A stretch of 24,342 bases of DNA from an uncultured Duncaniella sp. (GCA_910584825.1 CAJUCI010000034.1:1-24342); one strand, 5' to 3'. Counted from the stretch's first letter, positions 16,648-23,350 are shown. Translations and numbers: made by a program. Notes: generated by a model not told the origin, from the letters alone.

Positions 16648-16713
16648 CCCCACCACGAGCGTTGACGGAGGATTACCTGTAGGGCAAAATCCTCCGTCAC
16701 GCGAGGCGTGGGG
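16648..16713. repeat. Imperfect inverted repeat, about 26-bp arms
   Basis: TGACGGAGGATT (16663-16674) pairs perfectly with AATCCTCCGTCA (16688-16699), and the outer CCCCAC/GTGGGG (16648/16713) also pairs. The rest of 16570-16818 holds no gene; a degenerate REP fragment (TAGGAGCGAGGG) begins at 16795. Confidence 0.75.
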
Positions 16714-16818
16714 TTAGCGCGTCGTTGTCGCGCGGGCGTCGAAGACGTCCTGTAGATAGTTAGGTTATGTCATGTCGAGGATGCTGTAACCCTATAGGAG
16801 CGAGGGCGTTGCAGGACT

Positions 16819-16929
16819 GTAGGAGCGACGGCTTTAGCCGTCGATATGGAGCTACGTATCGACCAATATTTCGCTGAATTAGAGTTAGTTGTGTCGTGCC
16901 ATATCAACGGCTAAAGCCGTCGCTCCTAC
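16819..16929. repeat. REPIN-like element (111 bp)
   Basis: GTAGGAGCGACGGCT at 16819 and its complement ending CTCCTAC at 16929 flank an AT-rich interior. The interior is in reverse orientation relative to the copy at 8214. It lies 47 bp beyond the stop of the 502-aa gene. Confidence 0.9.
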
Positions 16930-16976
16930 AGGGTGGCAGAGGCTGAGAGGGGAATAATATGCAATTGGTATTTTAC

Positions 16977-18485
16977 TTACTTGTTGACTTTGGCTTCGAG
17001 TTCGGCGATGCGGGCGGGGGTGATGCCGAGTGATTTGCTTAATTTGTCGAGGAGGCGGCGTTCGCGGTCGGATATTTGTCCGTCGGCCATGCATGCCTCA
17101 TATTCGGTGAGGTATTCTTTTTCGGCCTCGGTCAGTTTTTCGGATGCCATTTCCTTGAGTTCTTCGGCCCGCTGCTCGGAGATGCCGAGCGATTTTCTGA
17201 GCCTGTCGAGCAGACGGTTTTCGCGCTCGGAAATGGTGCCGTCTTCAAGGCATTCCTTAAGCTCGGTCAGATACTCTCGTTCGCTATCGGTGAGGCTGTC
17301 GGATGCCTGAACGGGGTGGCTTTCCCTGCTGTCGGATGCCGTTGCCATTCGGGCTTTCAATTCCTTGTAGGCATCGAATGCGGTTTCGTATAAAGATTCA
17401 TCATTTTCTGACTCTACAAATTCTTTGGCTTTGAATATGGCATCCTGATATGCTTCAAATCGGGCTGTGGGAATTTCTCCTTTCTTCAATGCCTGCTCTA
17501 CGGCCAGACGGTGGAAGCGTGAAATGTCTGAAATCCAATAACAAAAGTCTTTCGTAATCTCGTTAACCCGATAGTATTCATCCATTATTTGAATGGCTCT
17601 GTCAAACTCTCCATTGTCGGCCATCTTCTCGGCTTCACGTTTTGCGTCGGCATACAATCGGGATACTTTGATGGCGTCGTAGACGGCGACTTTCTCGTCA
17701 TATATTTCGGCATAGTCGGGGTCGCCGTTTACGCAGTCTGACATTTCCTGCAGGTATTCTTCAAGCTGATTGAGGTCGGCCGATTCGTCGTCGGAATTTT
17801 CCATCCTGGAGTCGCCATGTATTTCAAACAGCTTCATCCAGTAAAAGAAGTCATGGACGTTATTCTCGTATTTTGAGTAGAATTTAGATAAGGTGGCTTC
17901 GGCCATCTCGTAGTCCTTGGATGCGACATACTCGTCGATGCGCTTCATTGTGCTATCGAAGTTAACGCAGTACTCCTGACGTCCCTTGACTTCGTCGAGT
18001 CGATTGCAGACCATGCCGTAATCCTCGGAATCCTCAGGAGCCATACTTTTTGCCTGTGACAAATTAGAGAGGGATGCGTTTAGTTTATCGTGCGACATGT
18101 ATCCCTGGGCGTTGCCGAGGAAGTAGAAGAAGGCATAGTCGCGAGTGAGGCTGTTGGCTTTGTAGTAGCCTTTGGTCAGTTCAATGGCGCGGTCATATTC
18201 ATCATCGTCAATGAGGGCAAAGTACTCGTTCGTGAAGTCATCGAAGTTGGAGTCAAAGCTGTCGTCATCATCATCGTCGTCGTCATATGTGTCATCGTCG
18301 ACATCGTCATAGTCGTAATTGTCGCTGTCATATTCGTTGCCGTTGCTGCGGCTGTTATTGCCGCCGAACATGTTTTTAGCCTTATCGGTCAGAGTGCCTA
18401 TATCTGCAATGGTGCCGTCAACTCCGCGATATTCGACGTACTTTTTGCCGGCTTCCCATGCAAGTTTGCCTATCTTATCCCACAT
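16977..18485 (-). CDS. Uncharacterised repeat protein with acidic linker and C-terminal duplication
   Basis: A 502-aa protein I do not recognise as a known family. Residues 1-42 form an amphipathic start (WDKIGKLAWEAGKKY). Residues 50-82 are an extremely acidic Asp/Tyr/Ser linker. Three TPR-like helical units follow: EYDRAIELTKGYYKANSLTRDYAFFY-like (94-120), DYEMAEATLSKFYSKYENNVHDFFYW-like, and EFDRAIQIMDEYYRVNEITKDFCYW-like. Two tandem units of about 53 residues (398-450 and 451-502), about 56% identical, carry L-T-x2-E-x-E-Y-L-T, DGxIS and KSLGI motifs and resemble TerB-like helical bundles. There is no signal peptide or membrane helix. It starts 3 bp after a 73-aa gene, so they form an operon. 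A scaffold or stress-related role is speculation. Confidence 0.85.
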   Translation of the reverse strand: MWDKIGKLAWEAGKKYVEYRGVDGTIADIGTLTDKAKNMFGGNNSRSNGNEYDSDNYDYDDVDDDTYDDDDDDDDSFDSNFDDFTNEYFALIDDDEYDRAIELTKGYYKANSLTRDYAFFYFLGNAQGYMSHDKLNASLSNLSQAKSMAPEDSEDYGMVCNRLDEVKGRQEYCVNFDSTMKRIDEYVASKDYEMAEATLSKFYSKYENNVHDFFYWMKLFEIHGDSRMENSDDESADLNQLEEYLQEMSDCVNGDPDYAEIYDEKVAVYDAIKVSRLYADAKREAEKMADNGEFDRAIQIMDEYYRVNEITKDFCYWISDISRFHRLAVEQALKKGEIPTARFEAYQDAIFKAKEFVESENDESLYETAFDAYKELKARMATASDSRESHPVQASDSLTDSEREYLTELKECLEDGTISERENRLLDRLRKSLGISEQRAEELKEMASEKLTEAEKEYLTEYEACMADGQISDRERRLLDKLSKSLGITPARIAELEAKVNK

Positions 18486-18488
18486 ATA

Positions 18489-18710
18489 TCAGTCAAGTTT
18501 AGTGAATTCAAAGTCATTAGGGTTACAGCAGGCTTTCTTGTAGTCGAAAGCGTAGAGGCGCATGTAGGCCTCCTGAATCTCTTTTGCGCCGTTGCTGAAC
18601 GGGTTGGAGGTATGTATGGCTGTGGTCACGGTTACGGCCATCTCGGGGGTCAGCACGGTGCCGTTGGTGCGTTTGATGCGTCGGGGGGTTACGCGGAATA
18701 CTTTTGACAT
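18489..18710 (-). CDS. Conserved-looking small hypothetical protein
   Basis: A 73-aa protein with a basic N-terminus (KVFRVTPRRIKRTNGT), a central LTPEMAVTVTT strand segment, and a C-terminal helix with YDYKKACC-like text (AFDYKKACCNPNDFEF). It has two adjacent cysteines and no signal peptide. The stop is 3 bp before the 502-aa gene, so translation is probably coupled. I do not recognise the family. The first 18 residues resemble a small beta-rich nucleic-acid-binding segment, but that is weak. Confidence 0.7.
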   Translation of the reverse strand: MSKVFRVTPRRIKRTNGTVLTPEMAVTVTTAIHTSNPFSNGAKEIQEAYMRLYAFDYKKACCNPNDFEFTKLD

Positions 18711-18813
18711 TCGGGGGGTGTAGTTTTATCTTTCGGCAGTTGCCTCACCGGCTGCCTGTGTATTATGGTATCAGATAACGCAAAAGACGTGAGGCGAGTC
18801 TGCGTCACGTCCT

Positions 18814-18983
18814 TCAATTTCAGGTATCGCCAAACACCTTAACAAACAGGATTTGAAGAAATTCGCCCCACGTCCATATCGATATATGCAGGGCTGTCGG
18901 CCCGGCATATGCAGATACGGAAAGTGGGCATTCTTCCTCGAGAGTCCGTTTGTCTTTCTACTGGTTGGCGATTTCGAAATTGA
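18814..18983. repeat. 170-nt imperfect palindrome with TCGCCAA/TTGGCGA arms
   Basis: Outer TCAATTTC/GAAATTGA, then TCGCCAA (18827-18833) with TTGGCGA (18965-18971), scattered pairing through the arms, and an apical stem ATATGCaGGGC/GCCCgGCATAT (18884-18894/18900-18910, one mismatch) with a TGTCG loop. The layout resembles the palindrome at 22535-22662. Confidence 0.65.
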
Positions 18984-19083
18984 GAACTTTCGGCAAGATG
19001 CCTTTTGCGCGGCTTCGTCCATTGCATGCAGGAACTCTTTCCGGCATGGGCCTTAGTCGGCCTGCATGACACGAAACCTGTTG

Positions 19084-19091
19084 CAAATATA
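19084..19091 (-). promoter_or_regulatory. Candidate -7 element reading into the structured region
   Basis: TATATTTG on the minus strand. Transcription would run through the hairpins toward the 73-aa gene, giving a leader of about 365 nt. No -33 TTTG was seen at ideal spacing. Confidence 0.4.
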
Positions 19092-19133
19092 GCACATTGT
19101 TTTGAAGAATGCCCACGGCGAAGCGTTAAATTC

Positions 19134-19430
19134 TCAATGCTGCAGATATGTTTTACAACACATGAGGAGGCGGTATATCAGCTCGGCGGCGACAAGTGAC
19201 AGAGGGTCTTTGAGCCAAAACCATTGCGCGGCGGTGAGTTCCGGGGGGACGTTGAATAGCACGACGAGCTGCAGGACGATGGTGATAAACAGGACGGGAC
19301 ACACGCGGCGGACCATCCATTTGAGTTTCTTTTCAATCCAAATGTCCAGTGGTGACGGGGGAGTCGGTGTGGGGTCTTCGTAGAGTGACTTTTCTATCCA
19401 TTGAATGAGTAGTGTGGATATTTTGCCCAT
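19134..19430 (-). CDS. Small membrane protein of unknown function
   Basis: A 98-aa protein with one clear hydrophobic helix (VCPVLFITIVLQLVVLF, about 43-59) and a weaker second hydrophobic stretch (about 77-90). The N-terminus is soluble with a PTPTPPSP linker. The ATG at 19430 is preferred over an in-frame upstream start at 19460 because the -7 element TACATTTG lies between them. No family recognised. It is 113 bp downstream of the YkvA-like gene on the same strand but seems to have its own promoter. Confidence 0.6.
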   Translation of the reverse strand: MGKISTLLIQWIEKSLYEDPTPTPPSPLDIWIEKKLKWMVRRVCPVLFITIVLQLVVLFNVPPELTAAQWFWLKDPLSLVAAELIYRLLMCCKTYLQH

Positions 19431-19445
19431 AATCTTTTTTTGAGG

Positions 19446-19453
19446 CAAATGTA
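19446..19453 (-). promoter_or_regulatory. -7 element for the 98-aa membrane protein
   Basis: TACATTTG on the minus strand, 15 bp upstream of the ATG at 19430. No good -33 is visible. It decides the start codon choice. Confidence 0.5.
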
Positions 19454-19543
19454 GTGGCACGGTCTGCCGGATGACGGCAGAATGGGTGCGTGTCCCGGGA
19501 TTTTGTCAAAAAAAATGCCTCGGGGGCTGTGATTGGGGCGGGG

Positions 19544-19936
19544 TCAGAGGCCGGGGATGTGGGTGTCGGCGTCGGTGACTGTGCCAAACCATTCGTTGAG
19601 TCGCGTGCGGGCCTTGCTCTTGGTCTCGGGGGTGAGGTTGCCCCACACCTGTTTCAGAACGAAGGTCAGTGCGGCCATGTCGTCGGTGAAGCCGATGGGC
19701 ATGGCGTCGGGGATGAGGTCGACGGGGAGGATGAAGTAGCCCAGTGCGGCGAGCACCATCAGGCGGTCTTTCAGCGGGAGTCTCTTGTCGAGCGTGGCAT
19801 AATAGAGCACCAGGATGGCGTAGGTGAGTTTCACACCGGCTTTGCGTGACACGGCCTTTATCTTGTCGAAGAGGGCGCGCGGGGTGTAGTAGCCGGCATA
19901 TCTTGTCAGGTTGTTTTTGAAGAAATTCAGGTCCAT
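19544..19936 (-). CDS. YkvA-family (DUF1232) membrane protein
   Basis: A 130-aa protein whose core reads LMVLAALGYFILPVDLIPDAMPIGFTDDMAAL (about 59-90 with the LPVDLIPD motif at its centre), the DUF1232 signature. The family is widespread, membrane-associated and of unknown biochemical role. The C-terminus is a soluble helix ending WFGTVTDADTHIPGL. It is transcribed divergently from the C1 peptidase; a minus-strand TAACTTTG lies 106 bp upstream. Confidence 0.85.
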   Translation of the reverse strand: MDLNFFKNNLTRYAGYYTPRALFDKIKAVSRKAGVKLTYAILVLYYATLDKRLPLKDRLMVLAALGYFILPVDLIPDAMPIGFTDDMAALTFVLKQVWGNLTPETKSKARTRLNEWFGTVTDADTHIPGL

Positions 19937-20041
19937 ATCTTGGGGGGAGAGGCTGTTTGACGGAGAGTTTTAAATGTGGGGCTTGCATAGCCTTGGCTCA
20001 CGGGGGCATAGGGCGCGTCGTGCCGGACTATACAGGTATAA

Positions 20042-20049
20042 CAAAGTTA
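20042..20049 (-). promoter_or_regulatory. Candidate -7 element of the YkvA-like gene
   Basis: TAACTTTG on the minus strand in the divergent region between the YkvA-like gene and the C1 peptidase. No -33 at ideal spacing. Confidence 0.45.
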
Positions 20050-20118
20050 ATGGATTTTTGGCACATGGCAGCATAGCGGATGTGGGGGCTTTGGGTTGTT
20101 TTGCAACCGTAAAATGTG

Positions 20119-20126
20119 TATATTTG
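20119..20126 (+). promoter_or_regulatory. -7 element of the C1 peptidase promoter
   Basis: TATATTTG lies 51 bp before the ATG at 20178. TTG at 20096-20098 (20-bp spacing) or TTTG at 20100-20103 (15-bp spacing) may act as -33. The 14-mer AATGTGTATATTTG around it recurs exactly at 22767-22780. Confidence 0.65.
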
Positions 20127-20177
20127 CAGTGCGCGGGCGGTGGCTCGCGCCTGAAACCGAACCAAATCATTAATCCC

Positions 20178-21587
20178 ATGAAAAGACGTATATTGTTTGC
20201 TTCGGCTATGGCCATGATGATGGCTGTGCCGGTTGTGGCCAAAAGCCCGTCGACCAACGGCGGCGGACTGTCGGCCGAAACTCTCGTGAAAATCCGCAGT
20301 GCCTATGAGCCTACGGCGGCCAATAAGGCTATACATAACGCTATAGCGGGAAGCGACATCAATGTGCTGGCTACCAATGCCGATAATAAGAATAATCTGG
20401 ACACTCATTTCTCGCACCGCGTGCCGAGCAAGGGGATAACCGACCAGAAGCAGTCGGGCCGCTGCTGGCTGTTCACGGGGCTGAATGTGCTGCGCGCGCA
20501 GATGATGAACGCGCATGACCTGCCTAAGCTCGAGCTGTCGCAGTCATACAATTTCTTCTGGGACCAGCTGGAGAAGGCTAACCTTTTCCTGCAGGGGATT
20601 ATCGACACGGCCTCGCTCCCCGAGGATGACCGCAAGGTGGACTGGCTCTTTGCCAACGCGCTCAACGACGGCGGACAGTACACGGGCGTTGCCGACATAA
20701 TCATGAAGTATGGCGTGGTGCCTATCGAGGTGATGGGTGAGACGGCGAGCAGTATGAACACGTCGCGCATGCGCCAGCTGCTGTCGTGGCGTCTGCGCGA
20801 GGACGGTCTGACGCTGCGCCGTATGGCCGCCGAGGGCGTCGGCAAGAAGCAGCTTGAGAACAGGAAGGTGGAGATGCTCGGCGAGGTGTATCGCATGCTC
20901 GCGCTCAATCTCGGCGAGCCGCCCACGGAGTTTACCTGGACGCGCCGCGACAAGGAGGGCAACGCCGTGGACACCCGCACCTATACCCCGCAGGAGTTCT
21001 ATCAGACCTATGCGGGCAATGACCTGAAGGGTGATTACGTGATGTTTATGAACGACCCGACGCGCGAGTACGGGCGGCTCTACGAGATAGAGTTTGACCG
21101 CCACATGCATGACGGGTATAACTGGACATATGTCAACCTTCCCGCCGACGAGCTGAAGAAGATGGCCATTGCATCAATCAAGGGCAATGAGGCGATGTAT
21201 ATGTCGGGCGACGTGGGCAAGTTCTACGACCGCGAACGCGGGGTGCTCGACCCTGACAATTATGATTATGGGTCGCTCTTCGGCACGACTTTCGGCATGG
21301 ACAAGGCCGACCGCATACGCACGCACTCGAGCGGGTCGACCCACGCGATGACGCTGGTGGCCGTCGACCTTGACGGGGACGGCACGCCCAAGAAGTGGCT
21401 GCTGGAGAACAGTTATGGTAACAAGGCCAATGAGGGACATCTCATAATGACTGACAAATGGTTTGACGAGTACCTGTTCCGCCTCGTGGTCAACAGGAAA
21501 TATATCACTCCCGAGGCAGAGAAGATACTCAAGCAGCAGCCCGTCCTGCTCCCGCCGTGGGACCCCATGTTCGCCCCGGAGGAGTGA
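20178..21587 (+). CDS. Secreted C1 aminopeptidase (PepC / bleomycin hydrolase family)
   Basis: A 469-aa papain-fold cysteine peptidase. The active site is complete: Cys96 in QSGRCWLF, His389 in STHAMTLV and Asn411 in ENSYGNK; DVGKFYDRERGVLD (345-358) is a bleomycin hydrolase hallmark. The family forms hexameric cages that trim peptides from the N-terminus, normally in the cytoplasm. Here the ATG at 20178 gives a signal peptide (MKRRILFASAMAMMMAVPVVA), so the enzyme should be periplasmic or surface-exposed, as in several Bacteroidales. The frame is open upstream to 19974, but that extension precedes the promoter and lacks a typical start. A hairpin follows the stop. Confidence 0.93.
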   Translation: MKRRILFASAMAMMMAVPVVAKSPSTNGGGLSAETLVKIRSAYEPTAANKAIHNAIAGSDINVLATNADNKNNLDTHFSHRVPSKGITDQKQSGRCWLFTGLNVLRAQMMNAHDLPKLELSQSYNFFWDQLEKANLFLQGIIDTASLPEDDRKVDWLFANALNDGGQYTGVADIIMKYGVVPIEVMGETASSMNTSRMRQLLSWRLREDGLTLRRMAAEGVGKKQLENRKVEMLGEVYRMLALNLGEPPTEFTWTRRDKEGNAVDTRTYTPQEFYQTYAGNDLKGDYVMFMNDPTREYGRLYEIEFDRHMHDGYNWTYVNLPADELKKMAIASIKGNEAMYMSGDVGKFYDRERGVLDPDNYDYGSLFGTTFGMDKADRIRTHSSGSTHAMTLVAVDLDGDGTPKKWLLENSYGNKANEGHLIMTDKWFDEYLFRLVVNRKYITPEAEKILKQQPVLLPPWDPMFAPEE

Positions 21588-21624
21588 GGGATAGTAGGGT
21601 GCAACATCCCAAACTAAATGAAAA

Positions 21625-21661
21625 GGGTCGACCCTATTTTGTCGGGTCGGCCCAAATTTTG
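21625..21661 (+). terminator. Terminator after the C1 peptidase
   Basis: GGGTCGACCC (21625-21634) pairs with GGGTCGGCCC (21644-21653) over 10 bp with one G-T wobble, followed by AAATTTT. It lies 37 bp after the stop. Confidence 0.7.
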
Positions 21662-21704
21662 TATGCTTAAATGAATTTAAAATAGGACTGCGATAGGATT
21701 AGGA

Positions 21705-22451
21705 TTATTCGTAAACATATTGTCTGATTGCTTCTGCCCATTTGTCATAATACTGCGGGTAGAGATGTATGCCGTCTTTGGTGAATTTAGAAGGGAGTAT
21801 GCCATCGGTTGTTGCATATTTGTCGTATAGATTAATGAAAGGTATGCTTTTAGAGTCGGCTAATTCTTTAAGATTCTTGTTTGCGAGGCGAATTTTTGTA
21901 TCATCCGGTGCTCCCCTTTTCATAGACGGGTTCATGGGTAATATGCTTTGTATATAGATTCTTGATTGTGGTAGTGAATCTTGAATTACGGTCAACAGTT
22001 GTGTGTAACGTTCGATAAGCTCGTCAGGATTGATATGAAATATATCATTGGTGCCAGCCATGAGAAAGATTTTCTTTGGATTGGCTTTTTTTAGCATTGA
22101 TACTCGATGTCGCATACCTATGATATTGTCCCCGGAATATCCGAGATTAATGATTCGTTTATCAGGAAAAGCTGATTGAAAGTCGCTGCCTCGTGTGATT
22201 GAGTTACCAAAGAATGCTATGTCAAATTCTGAATGCAGTTTCGCTATAGTGTTGGCCCAGCTTGTTCTGGCCCAATAGTCGGGATGGCTTTTGTCGTCTA
22301 ATGTGATAAGGTTGCGGCGTTCGAGTGCCATTCCGAACACATGTCCCGAGGATTCTGCGATGTAAATAATGCCGATAAGCATCAGATTGATTAGCAATGA
22401 TGTCAGTAGAAGATACTTCCATCTGCGCGTTTGATTGTTGTTTGTTTTCAT
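21705..22451 (-). CDS. SGNH/GDSL-family hydrolase, membrane-anchored
   Basis: A 248-aa esterase/lipase-like protein. A hydrophobic helix (YLLLTSLLINLMLIGIIYIA, 13-32) after a basic start is an uncleaved anchor or signal peptide. SGNH blocks: FFGNSITRG with Ser84, NLGYSGDN with Gly104/Gly107, MAGTNDI with Asn135, and DGIHLYPQ with Asp226 and His229, so the catalytic set is complete. Such enzymes deacylate sugars or lipids in the envelope; the substrate is unknown. The frame is open to 22592, but MKTNNNQTRRW at 22451 gives a proper N-terminus and the extension crosses a hairpin. Base composition is more AT-rich than the left half of the window. Confidence 0.88.
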   Translation of the reverse strand: MKTNNNQTRRWKYLLLTSLLINLMLIGIIYIAESSGHVFGMALERRNLITLDDKSHPDYWARTSWANTIAKLHSEFDIAFFGNSITRGSDFQSAFPDKRIINLGYSGDNIIGMRHRVSMLKKANPKKIFLMAGTNDIFHINPDELIERYTQLLTVIQDSLPQSRIYIQSILPMNPSMKRGAPDDTKIRLANKNLKELADSKSIPFINLYDKYATTDGILPSKFTKDGIHLYPQYYDKWAEAIRQYVYE

Positions 22452-22534
22452 TTTGGCGATTGAATTGAGTGAAAAATAAGTGTTTGAAATATTGTAAATT
22501 ACATTGTATAATACAAAACGTGAACTGTCTTGCC

Positions 22535-22662
22535 GTGCTTCACTCATGAGCATCGCCAAACGCTCGTATACACGCACGGAAAGACAGTCCACGTGATGTG
22601 GGCTGTTCCGTGCCTCGTGTATACTGTGTTGAGATTGGCGATTTCAATGAGTGTTGAGGCAC
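22535..22662. repeat. 128-nt imperfect palindrome with TCGCCAA/TTGGCGA arms
   Basis: Nested pairing: GTGCTTCACTCAT with ATGAGTGTTGAGGCAC, TCGCCAA (22553-22559) with TTGGCGA (22635-22641), GTATACACG with CGTGTATAC, CACGGAA with TTCCGTG, and the apex GTCCAC/GTGGGC with a GTGAT loop. It lies upstream of the SGNH gene and shares its outer motif with 18814-18983. Confidence 0.7.
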
Positions 22663-22676
22663 CATTAAAAATGTCT

Positions 22677-22704
22677 GCCGGTTATCGGTTTAGTGATAAT
22701 CGGC
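22677..22704. repeat. Short stem-loop
   Basis: GCCGGTTATC (22677-22686) pairs with GATAATCGGC (22695-22704) over 10 bp with one wobble and an 8-nt loop. It may end transcripts reading out of the neighbouring palindrome, but no T run follows. Confidence 0.5.
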
Positions 22705-22772
22705 AACGCAAAACTACTAAAATTTACTCAAACAGCATGATGAATTTAGTAAATTTCTGCTGTAGGAATGTG

Positions 22773-22780
22773 TATATTTG
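22773..22780 (+). promoter_or_regulatory. Candidate -7 element before the NTF2-like gene
   Basis: TATATTTG, embedded in the same 14-mer as the C1 peptidase promoter. It lies 56 bp from the decayed start codon at 22829, against 59 bp in the peptidase gene. Confidence 0.55.
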
Positions 22781-22828
22781 TGATGAGTAGGTCATGAGTT
22801 TGCGCTATAAATGAATCCCACGATTCTA

Positions 22829-22912
22829 TTGAAATTACGAATATTGTTTGCTTAGGCTATATCATGCTGATGGCTATGCTGAGACCTTTGTATGCTTAGC
22901 TGTGGATGAATA
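22829..22912 (+). pseudogene. Decayed signal-peptide leader of the NTF2-like gene
   Basis: In the same frame as the gene at 22913, translation from TTG (22829) gives LKLRILFA then a stop, against MKRRILFASA in the C1 peptidase. DNA identity with the peptidase leader is high over about 46 nt (ATATTGTTTGCTT, GATGGCT). The start ATG is TTG, a serine TCG is TAG, and a one-base deletion breaks the frame; four stops occur before 22913. Past that deletion another frame still reads MLMAMLRPLYA, as a signal peptide end would. Confidence 0.6.
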
Positions 22913-23293
22913 GTGGGAATAGACAGCACCAAGTGCTGCAACGCTACGGCCGATGAAATTGCCGGCATCCGCAAGGCTCTCGACCTCTACTGCGAGGCAT
23001 CCGTGAAAGGCGACAGCAAGATAGCCGAGTCGGCGTTTGCACCGACAGCCACCATGTCGTTTGCCGAGAACTGCAAACTCGTGTCAGTGCCCATCAAGGC
23101 ATTGTTCGACTACTACGACCAAACCAGTCCACAGCCCGCATCGTATGAGATAACGTCATGCAACGTAGCCACCGACGCGGCTATCGTAAGCATCGACTCC
23201 AAATTCGGAGAGCCCCGTTTTGCCGACATGTTCACACTCGTCAAGGACGGCGACGACTGGAAAATCATCAGCAAAATCTATCATGTGAAATAA
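22913..23293 (+). CDS. NTF2-like (SnoaL / lumazine-binding type) protein, 5' end probably lost
   Basis: A 126-aa frame with a cone-shaped NTF2 fold signature: EIAGIRKALDLYCEASVKGD, then AFAPTATMSF, and VKDGDDWKIISKIYHVK at the end, as in putative lumazine-binding/nuclear transport factor 2 family proteins. The first possible start is GTG at 22913; no ATG fits. Family members in Bacteroidales usually carry a signal peptide, and a mutated one sits just upstream in frame. The body has no stops and normal codon use, so decay is recent or a leaderless cytoplasmic form is made. A strong terminator follows. Confidence 0.65.
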   Translation: MGIDSTKCCNATADEIAGIRKALDLYCEASVKGDSKIAESAFAPTATMSFAENCKLVSVPIKALFDYYDQTSPQPASYEITSCNVATDAAIVSIDSKFGEPRFADMFTLVKDGDDWKIISKIYHVK

Positions 23294-23314
23294 ACCATTT
23301 CCAAATGATATAAC

Positions 23315-23350
23315 AAAACAGCGAATCGAAATTTCGATTCGCTGTTTTTT
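23315..23350. terminator. Bidirectional terminator between NTF2-like and NYN genes
   Basis: A 14-bp perfect stem (23315-23328 with 23335-23348) with A-rich left and T-rich right flanks. It lies 21 bp after the NTF2-like stop and 52 bp beyond the NYN stop, so it can serve both convergent genes. Confidence 0.85.

Larger units (their letters stand above)
18711..19133. other. Non-coding interval with structured DNA
   Basis: No convincing gene: short frames here lack plausible composition. It holds a 7-bp stem (18786-18792/18805-18811), a long imperfect hairpin (18814-18983), an 8-bp inverted repeat (19025-19032/19061-19068) and a minus-strand TATATTTG at 19084-19091. It could be a long leader of the 73-aa/502-aa operon or carry a non-coding RNA. 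Confidence 0.5.

Noticed and set aside
18771..19072. Small minus-strand open frames of 77 and 83 codons
   Set aside because: They coincide with the arms of a long palindrome, are rich in Arg, Cys and Ser without a plausible fold, and overlap each other in different frames.
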